From Paracoccaceae bacterium (lineage in GTDB: Bacteria; Pseudomonadota; Alphaproteobacteria; Rhodobacterales; Rhodobacteraceae), in assembly GCA_027069385.1 (NCBI GenBank), contig JALXER010000076.1, positions 1-13,918 on the forward strand: a stretch of 13,918 nucleotides of DNA, given 5' to 3'. Shown in pieces: positions 6,278 to 13,395 of this stretch. Each line of letters opens with the position of its first letter. Positions within the stretch are counted from its first letter, which is position 1. A model generated the notes under the pieces. That model ran no database searches and had not been told where the DNA came from. It saw only the letters and a list, made by a program, of their open reading frames with translations. Both the position numbers and the translations under genes were made by a program.

Positions 6278-7058
6278 ACCCCACCCCGCGCCGGATCAGA
6301 TTTGCACCGGCCAGCACCAACACCACCAGCGTTGCCTTGCGAAATGCCTTTTGGTCAATTCGGTTTTGCACCTGCAGGCCCAGCCACATGCCCGCAATTG
6401 CCGGCACCACCATCATCGCCGAAAAACTCACCGTACCCGCGTTCAACACGCCGGAACTGCCATGGGCGACGACCAAAACCATAGACCCCAGCAAAAACGA
6501 GATCCCCTGCACGCGCACCTGCTCTTCTTTTCGGGTTTGGCGCGCCATCAGGTAAAACAGAATCGGCGGTCCCCATACGCCCGCCAACCCGCCAAAAATG
6601 CCACCTACCAGCCCGACCAGCCCTTCTGTCACCGGATGCGCACCCGCCGTCAGGGTCGGCCGCCAACCGACCAGTTGCAACCCGCCAAACACGATTATCG
6701 CGGAGCCAAGGATCAGAAACAGCACTTCGTCGGGTGTGATCACAACCAGTCTGGCGCTAAAAAACAGCGTGACCACCAGCACCAGATTTATCCGCCAGTA
6801 TTTTAACAGGCTTGCACCGGCATCGGGCAACCCGTTTCGCAAGCTCTGCCAGATATTCGTTGCCAGCCCGGGTAGAATCATCGCCGAAATCGCGATCTCG
6901 GCATTCAGGTAAGACCCGAAGCCCGAAACCACAATCATCGGCAAACCAAACCCTACCGCCCCTTTGGTAAACCCCGCAAACAGCATGATCGCCACCGCAA
7001 TCATCGCCCCCGCAAAACCGATACTATTGAATGTTTCAACCATTGCGCCAATTTGCAT
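6276..7058 (-). CDS. TauE/SafE-family membrane transporter
   Basis: This is a polytopic inner-membrane protein of 260 residues with roughly eight hydrophobic segments. Two glycine-rich family repeats are visible: FAGFTKGAVGFGLPMIV (about 27-43) and GLVGGIFGGLAGVWGPPIL (about 148-166). The family exports or imports small anions such as sulfite, sulfoacetate or other organosulfonates and carboxylates; the substrate cannot be told from sequence. The start is at 7058 or at the next in-frame ATG at 7043; neither has a strong ribosome site. It converges on pckA and diverges from mcd, and stands alone as a single-gene unit. Given its neighbours, an organic-acid role is possible but unproven. Confidence 0.85.
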   Translation of the reverse strand: MQIGAMVETFNSIGFAGAMIAVAIMLFAGFTKGAVGFGLPMIVVSGFGSYLNAEIAISAMILPGLATNIWQSLRNGLPDAGASLLKYWRINLVLVVTLFFSARLVVITPDEVLFLILGSAIIVFGGLQLVGWRPTLTAGAHPVTEGLVGLVGGIFGGLAGVWGPPILFYLMARQTRKEEQVRVQGISFLLGSMVLVVAHGSSGVLNAGTVSFSAMMVVPAIAGMWLGLQVQNRIDQKAFRKATLVVLVLAGANLIRRGVG

Positions 7059-7070
7059 CTGACAGCCGTT

Positions 7071-7186
7071 TTCGCAATACTAATATTATTGTGCGAACGC
7101 GGTGTATTTTGTAATTTTTGGTCTTTTCTGTTGACCGAACGGTTTTTTGATTCTAGTAATTCGCAACTGCAACAATTATTTTGCGA
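7071..7186. repeat. Three TTCGCAA-type elements around the mcd promoter
   Basis: TTCGCAA occurs at 7071-7077 and 7160-7166. Its inverse TTGCGA occurs at 7181-7186, forming TCGCAA-N14-TTGCGA with the arms 20 bases apart start to start, about two helical turns. The last two lie at the predicted transcription start and leader of mcd, the first near the transporter gene. They are candidate binding sites for a regulator of the divergent pair. Confidence 0.4.
7131..7160 (+). promoter_or_regulatory. mcd promoter candidate with TetR-like operator
   Basis: TTGACC (7131-7136) and AGTAAT (7155-7160) stand 18 bases apart and would start RNA near 7167. Overlapping the -35 box is ACCG-AA-CGGT (7134-7143), a 4+2+4 inverted repeat like many TetR-family operators. 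A repressor or activator bound here would cover the -35 region. The predicted start also excludes the open-frame extension of mcd that reaches back to 7147. Confidence 0.4.
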
Positions 7187-7209
7187 TGCACAATCGAAAG
7201 CCAGCCAAG

Positions 7210-8877
7210 ATGACAAACCCTGTGAATGCCATGCCCCCTAAGGACCTTTTGTCAACCTGTGAAAAGAGCCTGAACGATTGTAACACCTATCTTGATGCAG
7301 CCCTTTCTGTCGTCAAAACGAATGTAATGGTTGATGGCCGGGTCGATGCCGGTCTGTTGGAACAAGAACAACACATCGCGCACGGTGCTGCGTGGATTTC
7401 CACCTATGTTTCCGCACTTTCACAGCTTTTACAGCTTGGCCATACTCTTGTTTCCAATGGTAAATTCAGTGAATTCGATCGGTTAACCCTGCAAATCGGC
7501 TTTGCCGAGTATCTGGCGCAGCTTCAAGGCGGTATCGCCATGAGTCAAACCGAATTTGTCCGCCCGCAAAGCTTTGGACTCGACCCCGCTAGCTTTTTCA
7601 AATCCGCCGAAACACAATCGCTGCTTAACGGCGCAAATAGAACCGCTGCGCAACAAAATCTGGTATCCCTGATGGATCACTATCAGGGCCACAGCTGCTT
7701 TGGCGACGATGGGTTGGACGAGGACTACACCCTGATCCGCGACCAGTTCCGCCGGTTTTCCGACGAACAGGTTATCCCCTTTGCCCATGACTGGCATCTG
7801 GAAAATGCTCTGATTCCTACCGAAATCATTCAGGATGTCGCCGAACTCGGGGTATTTGGCCTTACCATCCCCGAAGAGTACGGCGGATCAGGCATGGGAA
7901 AACTGGCCATGTGCGTCGTGACCGAGGAACTGGCGCGGGGCTATATCGGTGTCGGGTCACTGGGCACCCGTGCGGAGATCGCCGGAGAGCTGATTCTTTG
8001 CGGCGGGACGTCCGAGCAAAAGCAGCACTGGCTCCCGAAAATTGCGTCCGGCGAATGCCTTCCCACGGCCGTGTTTACCGAACCGAATACCGGTTCCGAT
8101 CTGGGAAGCCTGAAAACCCGGGCGGTAAAACAAGGCGATGAATTTGTGATCACAGGAAACAAAACCTGGATCACTCATGCGGCGCGGGCCAATCTGATGA
8201 CTATGCTGGTTCGGACCGATCCGGAAACCACCAACCACAAGGGCCTGTCAATTTTCCTTGCCGAAAAGCCCAGCGCAACCGACGCTGACGACTTTCCGGC
8301 GACAGGAATGCAAGGAAGCGAAATAGAGGTGCTGGGCTATCGCGGTATGCGCGAATACGAGCTTAGCTTTGACGGATTTACCTTGCCCGAAGACGCGCTG
8401 CTCGGCGGCGTTGAAAACAAGGGGTTTGGCCAGTTGATGCAAACCTTTGAAGGCGCGCGCATCCAGACCGCGGCACGTGCGATCGGTGTTGCGCAATCGG
8501 CGCTGGAACTGGGGCTTGCCTATGCCAATGAACGGGTTCAGTTTGGCAAACCGCTGGCCAATTTCCCCCGTGTCTATAACAAACTGGCCCTGATGGCCGT
8601 TGAAATCACCATTGCCCGGCAATTGGCCTATCACTCCGCCAAAGAAAAGGATAACGGTAAACGATGTGATCTGGAGGCCGGCATGGCAAAGCTGCTGGGG
8701 GCTCGTGTTGCTTGGTCTTGCGCCGATAATGCGCTGCAAATCCATGGTGGCAACGGCTTTGCGTTGGAATTTCCGATCAGTCGGATCCTGTGTGATGCCC
8801 GAATCCTGAGCATTTTTGAAGGCGCCGCCGAGATTCAGGCAAATGTAATCATCCGTCGGCTACTCGATACTGTTTAA
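7210..8877 (+). CDS. mcd: (2S)-methylsuccinyl-CoA dehydrogenase
   Basis: This 555-residue FAD enzyme of the acyl-CoA dehydrogenase superfamily oxidises (2S)-methylsuccinyl-CoA to mesaconyl-CoA in the ethylmalonyl-CoA pathway for acetyl-CoA assimilation. The distinguishing mark is an N-terminal extension of about 165 residues ahead of the usual fold, with EQEQHIAHGAAW and FAEYLAQLQGGIAMSQ as in known Mcd proteins. The catalytic part shows TEPNTGSD (290-297), WITHAAR (320-326), TFEGARIQTAARAIG with Glu414, RVQFGKPLANFP, QIHGGNG and IFEGAAEIQ with Glu537; both glutamates lie at positions used as catalytic base in one or another family member. ATG 7210 (MTNPVN) fits relatives; ATGs at 7186 and 7231 are alternatives. 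No other pathway gene (ccr, ecm, mch, mcl) is in the window. Its end overlaps recO by 18 bases. Confidence 0.92.
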   Translation: MTNPVNAMPPKDLLSTCEKSLNDCNTYLDAALSVVKTNVMVDGRVDAGLLEQEQHIAHGAAWISTYVSALSQLLQLGHTLVSNGKFSEFDRLTLQIGFAEYLAQLQGGIAMSQTEFVRPQSFGLDPASFFKSAETQSLLNGANRTAAQQNLVSLMDHYQGHSCFGDDGLDEDYTLIRDQFRRFSDEQVIPFAHDWHLENALIPTEIIQDVAELGVFGLTIPEEYGGSGMGKLAMCVVTEELARGYIGVGSLGTRAEIAGELILCGGTSEQKQHWLPKIASGECLPTAVFTEPNTGSDLGSLKTRAVKQGDEFVITGNKTWITHAARANLMTMLVRTDPETTNHKGLSIFLAEKPSATDADDFPATGMQGSEIEVLGYRGMREYELSFDGFTLPEDALLGGVENKGFGQLMQTFEGARIQTAARAIGVAQSALELGLAYANERVQFGKPLANFPRVYNKLALMAVEITIARQLAYHSAKEKDNGKRCDLEAGMAKLLGARVAWSCADNALQIHGGNGFALEFPISRILCDARILSIFEGAAEIQANVIIRRLLDTV

Positions 8878-9612
8878 CCTTAAATTTTTGCGAATACCCG
8901 AAAGCATCCGCGCTCTGGCTTCGGGTATTTTGGTTTGTCCGGGCCGGTCGGGCAGTGCGCGCGCCTCAAGAAAATGCCCGGTCAATCGCAAAGCATGATA
9001 AAAGCTGGCATCCGAGATCTCGCCTATATCCCTGTCCAGTATAAATGCCGGTAATTTCAATAACTTGTCCTCCCACCCTTGGGCTGCTTCGGTACTGACC
9101 GCGCAGCCGCTTTTGGGCGAAACATAGCTAAGATCATCCGTTTTCCCGGTGACCACACAACGGGTCAGGTCCAGTCCATACCCCAGTGCGGTTAGCAAAT
9201 CCAGTTCCCAGATCGCATGAGAGGCCCTCCATTCCCCCCCATCCACAAGCCTCGACAGATGCGCAATACCGGTCGAATACAACCCCTCGAACACTTCGCG
9301 TTCAGGCAAAAACCCGAGCACCAGCGATAACCAGGCGTTAAATGCTCCCAACCGCGCACGGGATTGCAACAAACCACCAATCCGCGAGAAGTCATGTTTA
9401 ACGGTAAACGTTCCCAGATGTTCCGGCAGGCGCGCCTTCCAGGTGGCCTCGATTTGCGCGCCGGGTTGCAGCAAAGGCAAGGTTTTTCTGGAGCCGCCGC
9501 CCCGCACAACCCCCGCTTGCCGTCCATGTTTTGCGGTAAACACCTCGATAATGGCAGAGCCTTCACCGTGCCGGCGCGTAGCGACCAATATGCCCTGATC
9601 CTGCCATTCCAT
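8860..9612 (-). CDS. recO: DNA repair protein RecO
   Basis: This 250-residue protein of the RecFOR pathway helps load RecA on SSB-coated single-stranded DNA. The N-terminal OB-fold begins MEWQDQGILVATRRHGEGSA and continues through GVVRGGGSRK. The helical C-terminal half contains ELDLLTALGYGLDLTRCVVTG and VSPKSGCAVS, where some family members have a four-cysteine zinc site; only two cysteines are seen here. Length is normal. It is the last gene of the lepB operon, 9 bases after the DUF1491 gene, and its TAG lies inside the 3' end of mcd on the other strand. Confidence 0.94.
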   Translation of the reverse strand: MEWQDQGILVATRRHGEGSAIIEVFTAKHGRQAGVVRGGGSRKTLPLLQPGAQIEATWKARLPEHLGTFTVKHDFSRIGGLLQSRARLGAFNAWLSLVLGFLPEREVFEGLYSTGIAHLSRLVDGGEWRASHAIWELDLLTALGYGLDLTRCVVTGKTDDLSYVSPKSGCAVSTEAAQGWEDKLLKLPAFILDRDIGEISDASFYHALRLTGHFLEARALPDRPGQTKIPEARARMLSGIRKNLRLNSIE

Positions 9613-9621
9613 CCGGCCAGT

Positions 9622-9954
9622 CTACTCCGACAGGCCCGGTTCGTCGAGCAAGGTTTCACCGCTGACGCTCTCAACCTCCAACACCCACAGGTCGGGGTCA
9701 AAACCGGATTGCCGTAAAATTGATTGGTCGATCTCCGCCTCGGGGCCTGCGCCGGTTTGCACCCACCGCCGCCCGCCATCCGGACCGGTTTCGCGTTGAA
9801 AAAGAACGGCCTGGCCATTCAAAAGGTTCACTTTGATCAAAATGGCACCGGCGGTTTTATCACCTTTTTTCAACACATAATGGTGCAGGTTTGCCGCGCC
9901 AAGCCGCTGAAAATAGGCTTGTATCCAGAAATCAGAGGTCAACCGCGCCGACAT
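9622..9954 (-). CDS. DUF1491 family protein, unknown function
   Basis: This is a small soluble protein of 110 residues with no signal or membrane segment. Recognisable features are the start SARLTSDFWIQAYFQRLG, a strand-rich middle with GAILIKVN, and FDPDLWVLEVES near the C-terminus. From memory this matches the DUF1491 family, found in alphaproteobacteria between era and recO. It lies 6 bases after era and 9 before recO, so it is certainly cotranscribed with ribosome-assembly and repair genes. Function is not known and I assign none. Confidence 0.85.
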   Translation of the reverse strand: MSARLTSDFWIQAYFQRLGAANLHHYVLKKGDKTAGAILIKVNLLNGQAVLFQRETGPDGGRRWVQTGAGPEAEIDQSILRQSGFDPDLWVLEVESVSGETLLDEPGLSE

Positions 9955-9960
9955 TCCCCC

Positions 9961-10872
9961 TTACCCGCCGTCACGAAAGTTCAAACCCATTTCGCTAAAG
10001 CGCTCGGGGTCTTCCAGCCATTTTGGCCGCACTTTTATCTGCAAAAACAGATGGACCTTTTGGCCCAGAAACTCGGACATTTCTTTGCGGGCAGCCATCG
10101 ACACGCCCTTGATGGTCTCGCCTTTCGGCCCCAGAATAATGCCTTTGTGCCCGTCGCGCGCAACATAAATCAACTGGTCGATGCGCACAGACCCGTCCTT
10201 GCGCTCTTGCCAGTTTTCGGTCTCTACCGTCAACTGATAGGGCAATTCCTGATGCAGCCGCAGGGTCAGCTTTTCCCGCGTGATTTCAGAGGCAATCATC
10301 CGCAACGGGGCGTCGGCAATCTGGTCTTCGGGATATAGCCAGGGCTGTACCGGCATGCGTTCGGCAAGCCAGTTTTTCAGGTCATCCACTCCGTGCCCCC
10401 GCTCTGCCGAGATCATAAAAGTGGCGTCAAATGCATAGCGTTCATTCAGTTTGGCCGACAATGTCAGCAGCGTATCGGACTTGGTCCGGTCGATCTTGTT
10501 AATCGCCAAAACCACCCTGGTTTTCTTGGGAATGGCATCGTTTAACCCGTCGAGAATGGCCCCCACCCCTTCGGTCAGGCCTCGATGTGCCTCGACCAGT
10601 AGCACGACCAAATCGGCATCCGCTGCGCCGCTCCAGGCGGCCTTGACCATGGCTTTGTCCAACCGGCGTCGCGGGCGAAACAGGCCGGGCGTATCGACAA
10701 AAACGATCTGGCTTTGATCAAAAATCGAAATGCCCCTGATGCGCGCGCGCGTGGTTTGAACCTTGTGCGTAACGATCGAAACCTTGGCCCCGACCATTCT
10801 GTTAAGCAGGGTTGACTTGCCGGCATTCGGCTCTCCGATTAACGCTACAAAGCCACATTTATGCTCGGTCAT
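9961..10872 (-). CDS. era: GTPase Era
   Basis: This 303-residue essential GTPase binds 16S rRNA and aids assembly of the small ribosomal subunit. GTPase motifs are G1 GEPNAGKS (13-20), the switch-I threonines in VQTTRARI (38-45), G3 DTPG (60-63), G4 NKID (125-128) and G5 SAE (155-157). The C-terminal KH RNA-binding domain carries the GxxG loop in LGPKGETIK (247-255). The ATG overlaps the rnc stop by 4 bases (ATGA, 10869-10872), which couples Era to RNase III, its usual partner in gene order and in rRNA maturation. Confidence 0.97.
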   Translation of the reverse strand: MTEHKCGFVALIGEPNAGKSTLLNRMVGAKVSIVTHKVQTTRARIRGISIFDQSQIVFVDTPGLFRPRRRLDKAMVKAAWSGAADADLVVLLVEAHRGLTEGVGAILDGLNDAIPKKTRVVLAINKIDRTKSDTLLTLSAKLNERYAFDATFMISAERGHGVDDLKNWLAERMPVQPWLYPEDQIADAPLRMIASEITREKLTLRLHQELPYQLTVETENWQERKDGSVRIDQLIYVARDGHKGIILGPKGETIKGVSMAARKEMSEFLGQKVHLFLQIKVRPKWLEDPERFSEMGLNFRDGG

Positions 10873-11555
10873 TTGATTTCTTTCAATATTTCCAACAGCT
10901 TGTTAGCCGCCTCCACCTGCGCCAATTTTTTTGAGCTGGCCTGTCCGGTCGCGGATTGGTCGTTTTCCAACCACGCCTCTATGACGAAAACCGGTGCGTG
11001 ATCCGGCCCGGTTCGGGATTTTTCAATGTATTTCGGCGGAGCCAGCTTGCGGGCCTGTGCCCATTCCTGCAATGCTGATTTGGGGTCAAACACCTGCGCC
11101 TCGGCCTGGTCAATCCGGCTCCCCCACAGGGTCAGGACCATCTTTTGTGCGGTCGCAAAATCGGCGTCCAGATAGACGGCCGCAATGACCGCCTCCATGG
11201 CATCGCCCAGCAGCGCCATTTTTCTGCGCCCTCCCGATTGCATTTCCGAACGCCCCATTTGCAACGCCGCCCCGACCCCGATTTCCGAGGCAACCTCGGC
11301 GCAGGTCTCTTTGCGCACCAGCGCGTTCAGCCGCGGCGCAAGTTGCCCCTCGCTAGCATGCCGGTCGTTTTGATAAAGCGCTTGTGCGACAACCAGCCCC
11401 AAAACCCGGTCACCCAGAAATTCCAGCCGCTGGTTTTCGGCGTTTCCAGATCGGGACAACGACGCATGCGTAAGTGCGGATTCCAACAGGCCGATATCGT
11501 TAAACCGATGGCCCAGATTCGCCTGAAGCGCCTGAATTGCCGGTTTCTTACTCAC
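10869..11555 (-). CDS. rnc: Ribonuclease III
   Basis: This 228-residue enzyme cleaves double-stranded RNA, including rRNA precursors. The catalytic domain has NQRLEFLGDRVLG with metal ligands Glu45 and Asp49, and LLGDAMEAVIAAVYLD with Asp118 and Glu121. The double-stranded RNA-binding domain covers about 155-225 (PKSALQEWAQ through QVEAANKLL). The position of E. coli Glu38 is Gln42 here. The start is the GTG at 11553-11555, which overlaps the lepB stop (GTGA, 11552-11555) and gives the normal length; an upstream ATG at 11588 would add 11 residues inside lepB and is less likely. Confidence 0.95.
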   Translation of the reverse strand: MSKKPAIQALQANLGHRFNDIGLLESALTHASLSRSGNAENQRLEFLGDRVLGLVVAQALYQNDRHASEGQLAPRLNALVRKETCAEVASEIGVGAALQMGRSEMQSGGRRKMALLGDAMEAVIAAVYLDADFATAQKMVLTLWGSRIDQAEAQVFDPKSALQEWAQARKLAPPKYIEKSRTGPDHAPVFVIEAWLENDQSATGQASSKKLAQVEAANKLLEILKEIK

Positions 11556-12361
11556 TCGATCGCCAGAAAATATCTGTCGCTGCGCCACGTCCAGAACGCA
11601 ATGATCCAGCTGCCGGCGGACGAGAACATGATCCGGTCAGCCCGGCCGATGATGTTTTCGCGCGGCACAAAGCCGACTCCGCCCCGAAGTTGCGAGAACC
11701 GGCTGTCCAGAGAGTTATCGCGGTTGTCGCCCATGAAAAAGAACATATCTTCGGGCACAACATAAACGTCGGTATTATCCGCGGGTAAATCACGGATATT
11801 CAGAATCAGATGCTCGACCCCGTTGGGCAGGGTCTCGATAAACTGTTCTTTTTCGCAGACACCATCAGAGGCGGGATTATTGGCACAGCTAGGCGGCCTG
11901 CCTTCGGGGCCTTGTGGCGCGTTGGTTTCGGTGAAAACCCCGTCTTCGCGCACGTCTACCGGGTTGCCGTTAATATGCAGCACTCCGTTAATCATCTGGA
12001 TGCGGTCCCCGGGCAGGCCGATCAACCGCTTGATAAAGTCCTCCCCCGAGACCGGATGCTTGAACACCACCACATCGCCGCGTTCCGGGTCCGAACCGAA
12101 CAGGCGGCTGTCGCTGCCTTTCGCAAATCCGCAGAAATCGACACCGAACATGCTTGGGCAAGAGGCATAGGAGTAGCCGTAGGCGAATTTGTTCACAAAC
12201 AGAAAGTCACCGATCAGCAAGGTGGACTTCATAGAGCCCGACGGGATCCAGAACGGTTGGAAAAGCAGGGTGCGAAACAGGCCGGCGATAATTAGTGCAT
12301 ATACAACAGTCTTGATCGTTTCGACGATTGGACCGTCTTTCTTCTTTGCTTTACTGGCCAT
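11552..12361 (-). CDS. lepB: Signal peptidase I
   Basis: This 269-residue inner-membrane serine protease removes signal peptides from exported proteins. One membrane segment lies at about 14-34, followed by the catalytic serine Ser43 in PSGSMKSTL and the general base Lys111 in FIKRLIGLPGD; GDNRDNSLDSR near 215-225 is the conserved box E. The periplasmic insert has two cysteine pairs (SCPSMFGVDFC and CANNPASDGVC) that could form disulfides. It is the first gene of the lepB-rnc-era-DUF1491-recO operon, with AGGA about 10 bases before the ATG. In many relatives acpS precedes it, but it is absent here. Confidence 0.96.
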   Translation of the reverse strand: MASKAKKKDGPIVETIKTVVYALIIAGLFRTLLFQPFWIPSGSMKSTLLIGDFLFVNKFAYGYSYASCPSMFGVDFCGFAKGSDSRLFGSDPERGDVVVFKHPVSGEDFIKRLIGLPGDRIQMINGVLHINGNPVDVREDGVFTETNAPQGPEGRPPSCANNPASDGVCEKEQFIETLPNGVEHLILNIRDLPADNTDVYVVPEDMFFFMGDNRDNSLDSRFSQLRGGVGFVPRENIIGRADRIMFSSAGSWIIAFWTWRSDRYFLAIE

Positions 12362-12591
12362 GAATGCAAAATCCTGAGGTTGCGGGGTTGAGGCTGTATG
12401 TGGCGCGCGAAACCGTATGTGTCAAGGCTTTCACGGGTTTATTCCCCGCAATATAGCAATAGCGGGCAAGGTGCGGCCTCCGATGGATTGGTTTTCTCCA
12501 GAGATCTCAAGAAAATGCGTTATCCGAACTTGCACATTTAGAACATTTTCAACAATTCTGACCAGTTTTCTTGCATAATATCGACATTTTT
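12362..12591. other. 230-base gene-free gap at the usual acpS position
   Basis: Between pdxJ and lepB no frame on either strand gives a protein longer than a few tens of codons, and nothing resembles AcpS. The part near pdxJ is AT-rich. Three inverted repeats are visible: CCCGC / GCGGG (12445-12466), TTTTCT / AGAAAA around a GAGATCTC palindrome (12492-12515), and GAAAATG / CATTTTC (12511-12550). None is followed by a T-run. A promoter for lepB is likely in the left half. Confidence 0.6.
12397..12425 (-). promoter_or_regulatory. Candidate promoter for the lepB operon
   Basis: On the minus strand a perfect -35 box TTGACA (12420-12425) is followed after 17 bases by a poor -10 box CACATA (12397-12402). 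RNA would start near 12390, about 30 bases before the lepB ATG. Only the -35 is convincing. The gap itself supports a separate transcript start for lepB. Confidence 0.35.
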
Positions 12592-13377
12592 CTAGGCAAT
12601 CCCGATATCACGCATTTCTCGCCGTGCTTCGTCCATCAAATGGCGCATGCGGCGGATTGCACTGTCCAGCCCCGAGAAAATAGCTTCGCCAATGATGAAA
12701 TGTCCGATGTTTAGCTCTTTCACCTCGGGGAAAGCCGCGATCGGTTTGACCGTGTCATAAGTTAGCCCGTGTCCGGCATGAACCTCCAGACCCAGATCTA
12801 GCGCCAGAGCGGCCATTTCCGCAAGGCGCGAAAGCTCGGCGTCGCGCTCATCGAACCGGCCTTCGGCATGGGCATCGCAATAGGCACCGGTATGCAGTTC
12901 AACCACGGGCGCACCGATACGTGCCGCCGCTTCGATCTGGTGTTGATCCGCCGCAATAAAGATGGAAACCCGGCATCCGGCATCCTGCAGCGGCGCAATA
13001 AAATGGGCAATCCGGTTCTCTTCGCGTGCGACCTCCAACCCGCCTTCGGTGGTCCGTTCTTCCCTTTTTTCCGGCACCAGACACACCGCATGCGGCTTGT
13101 GACGCAGGGCAATTTGCTGCATTTCATCGGTGGCAGCCATTTCAAAGTTTAACGGTATACTTAAATGCGCCATCAGGGCATCAATATCGGCATCGGTCAT
13201 GTGCCGGCGATCTTCGCGCAGATGCGCGGTTATGCCGTCAACGCCCGCAGCTTCGGCCAGTTTGGCAGCGCGCAAAGGGTCGGGATAGGCCCCGCCACGC
13301 GCGTTGCGGACCGTCGCAACGTGATCGATATTCAACCCGAGCCGAAGCCCGCCAACTGGATCTGTCTGCATCGTCAT
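12592..13377 (-). CDS. pdxJ: Pyridoxine 5'-phosphate synthase
   Basis: This 261-residue cytosolic TIM-barrel enzyme condenses 1-deoxyxylulose 5-phosphate with 3-amino-2-oxopropyl phosphate, the last ring-forming step of the DXP-dependent vitamin B6 route. Motifs: LNIDHVATVRNARGG (15-29, with Asp18 and His19), ITAHLREDRRH (49-59), Glu78 in LNFEM, EVHAGHGLTYD, and ELNIGHFIIGEAIF near the C-terminus. The ATG at 13377 has CAGGAG 8 bases upstream; an ATG two codons later is the alternative. It lies 18 bases after the DUF2062 gene and is probably cotranscribed with it. Confidence 0.96.
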   Translation of the reverse strand: MTMQTDPVGGLRLGLNIDHVATVRNARGGAYPDPLRAAKLAEAAGVDGITAHLREDRRHMTDADIDALMAHLSIPLNFEMAATDEMQQIALRHKPHAVCLVPEKREERTTEGGLEVAREENRIAHFIAPLQDAGCRVSIFIAADQHQIEAAARIGAPVVELHTGAYCDAHAEGRFDERDAELSRLAEMAALALDLGLEVHAGHGLTYDTVKPIAAFPEVKELNIGHFIIGEAIFSGLDSAIRRMRHLMDEARREMRDIGIA

Positions 13378-13395
13378 TTGCCAATCTCCTGTTAC

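Noticed and set aside
7147..7209. Upstream extension of mcd from a TTG codon at 7147
   Set aside because: It overlaps the predicted promoter and -10 box, and relatives begin close to the ATG at 7210.
12492..12515. Inverted repeat TTTTCT / AGAAAA as a pdxJ terminator
   Set aside because: The stem is AT-rich and short, and no T-run follows in the pdxJ direction, so it is recorded only as structure within the gap.
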